DNA from: Phocaeicola plebeius
GTDB lineage: Bacteria; Bacteroidota; Bacteroidia; Bacteroidales; Bacteroidaceae
DNA: 6,054 nucleotides
Reading direction: 5' to 3'
NCBI GenBank assembly: GCA_004558305.1
Contig: SFDG01000103.1
Span: 1 to 6,054 of the forward strand
The notes beneath the pieces were generated by a model. It was not told where the DNA came from, made no database searches, and saw only the letters and a program-made list of their open reading frames with translations. Below are positions 5,984-6,054 of this stretch, in pieces. Position 1 is the first letter of the stretch, and each line of letters begins with the position of its first letter. The translations under genes and the position numbers were made by a program.

Positions 5984-6054
5984 GATGCACCGCCCTTGGC
6001 CTTGATGGTCACGGTCTTGCCCTCGATCTTTGCAGCCAGAGCCTTGGCAGCGGC
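5962..6054 (-). CDS. rplI: Internal fragment of ribosomal protein bL9, probably from another organism
   Basis: Read on the minus strand from base 6054, 31 codons give AAAKALAAKIEGKTVTIKAK followed by GGASGRLHGKV. This matches the start of the C-terminal domain of bL9 (typically ALAEKL-GKTVTIKAKAGE-GRLFGSVTSKDIA), a large-subunit protein that binds 23S rRNA. The similarity stops after V near 5962, where the family would continue with T(S/T)K-IA but this DNA gives NRTLSL. Both ends are therefore open: the gene's start lies beyond the window and its end is missing. The text looks more like a Bacillota or Actinomycetota bL9 than the Bacteroides type, which as I recall reads TIFGSVSN at this place. 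It lies head-on against the barrel gene with no intergenic region, so a chimeric junction is the best explanation. Confidence 0.6.

Noticed and set aside
5701..6012. A 103-codon minus-strand open frame across the contig junction, taken as one gene
   Set aside because: Only its first ~17 codons, with the 14 before them, resemble bL9. The rest is the antisense of the barrel gene, so the frame is a product of the join.
1..6054. tRNA, rRNA, CRISPR array, riboswitch or phage att site
   Set aside because: I read the intergenic stretches for cloverleaf, repeat-spacer and aptamer-like patterns and found none; genes cover almost all of the rest.

Overview
The window looks like a chromosomal segment from a Bacteroidales bacterium (Bacteroides or a near relative). 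Three start-proximal promoter boxes match the Bacteroidetes -7 consensus TAnnTTTG, Shine-Dalgarno sequences are weak or absent, and the TPR and beta-barrel proteins resemble Bacteroidales envelope proteins. Coding DNA is GC-rich and intergenic DNA is clearly AT-rich. I cannot name the species.

Layout from left to right. Positions 1-457 are a decayed ISAs1-like insertion sequence. Its transposase has lost the whole middle, so only the first ~23 codons and the last ~100 codons remain, in different frames. The window begins about 10 bases inside its left inverted repeat, and the right end is at 457. A long, nearly perfect palindrome (459-513) abuts the right end. A rho-independent terminator (about 525-552) then serves the minus-strand gene 561-1733, an apparently intact iron-containing alcohol dehydrogenase. 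The AT-rich gap 1734-1887 carries divergent promoters, one for the dehydrogenase and one for a rightward operon.

The rightward operon is tightly packed: a zinc-ribbon Nudix hydrolase (1888-2418), a 6-bp gap, a secreted TPR-repeat protein of 1002 residues (2425-5433), then a 4-bp ATGA overlap into a secreted, probably outer-membrane beta-barrel protein (from 5430). The TPR and barrel proteins both carry signal peptides and appear translationally coupled, so they probably work together in the periplasm and outer membrane. Their function is not known to me.

The right end is not normal. The barrel gene loses its frame near 5700-5710 and resumes in another frame, consistent with an internal out-of-frame deletion. 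The last ~93 bases (6054 to about 5962, minus strand) encode an open-ended piece of ribosomal protein bL9 that does not look like the Bacteroides version. The simplest reading is a chimeric contig end. I see no convincing new defence or mobile system. The points most worth checking are the IS derivative beside the palindrome, the TPR/barrel pair, and the integrity of the last ~350 bases.
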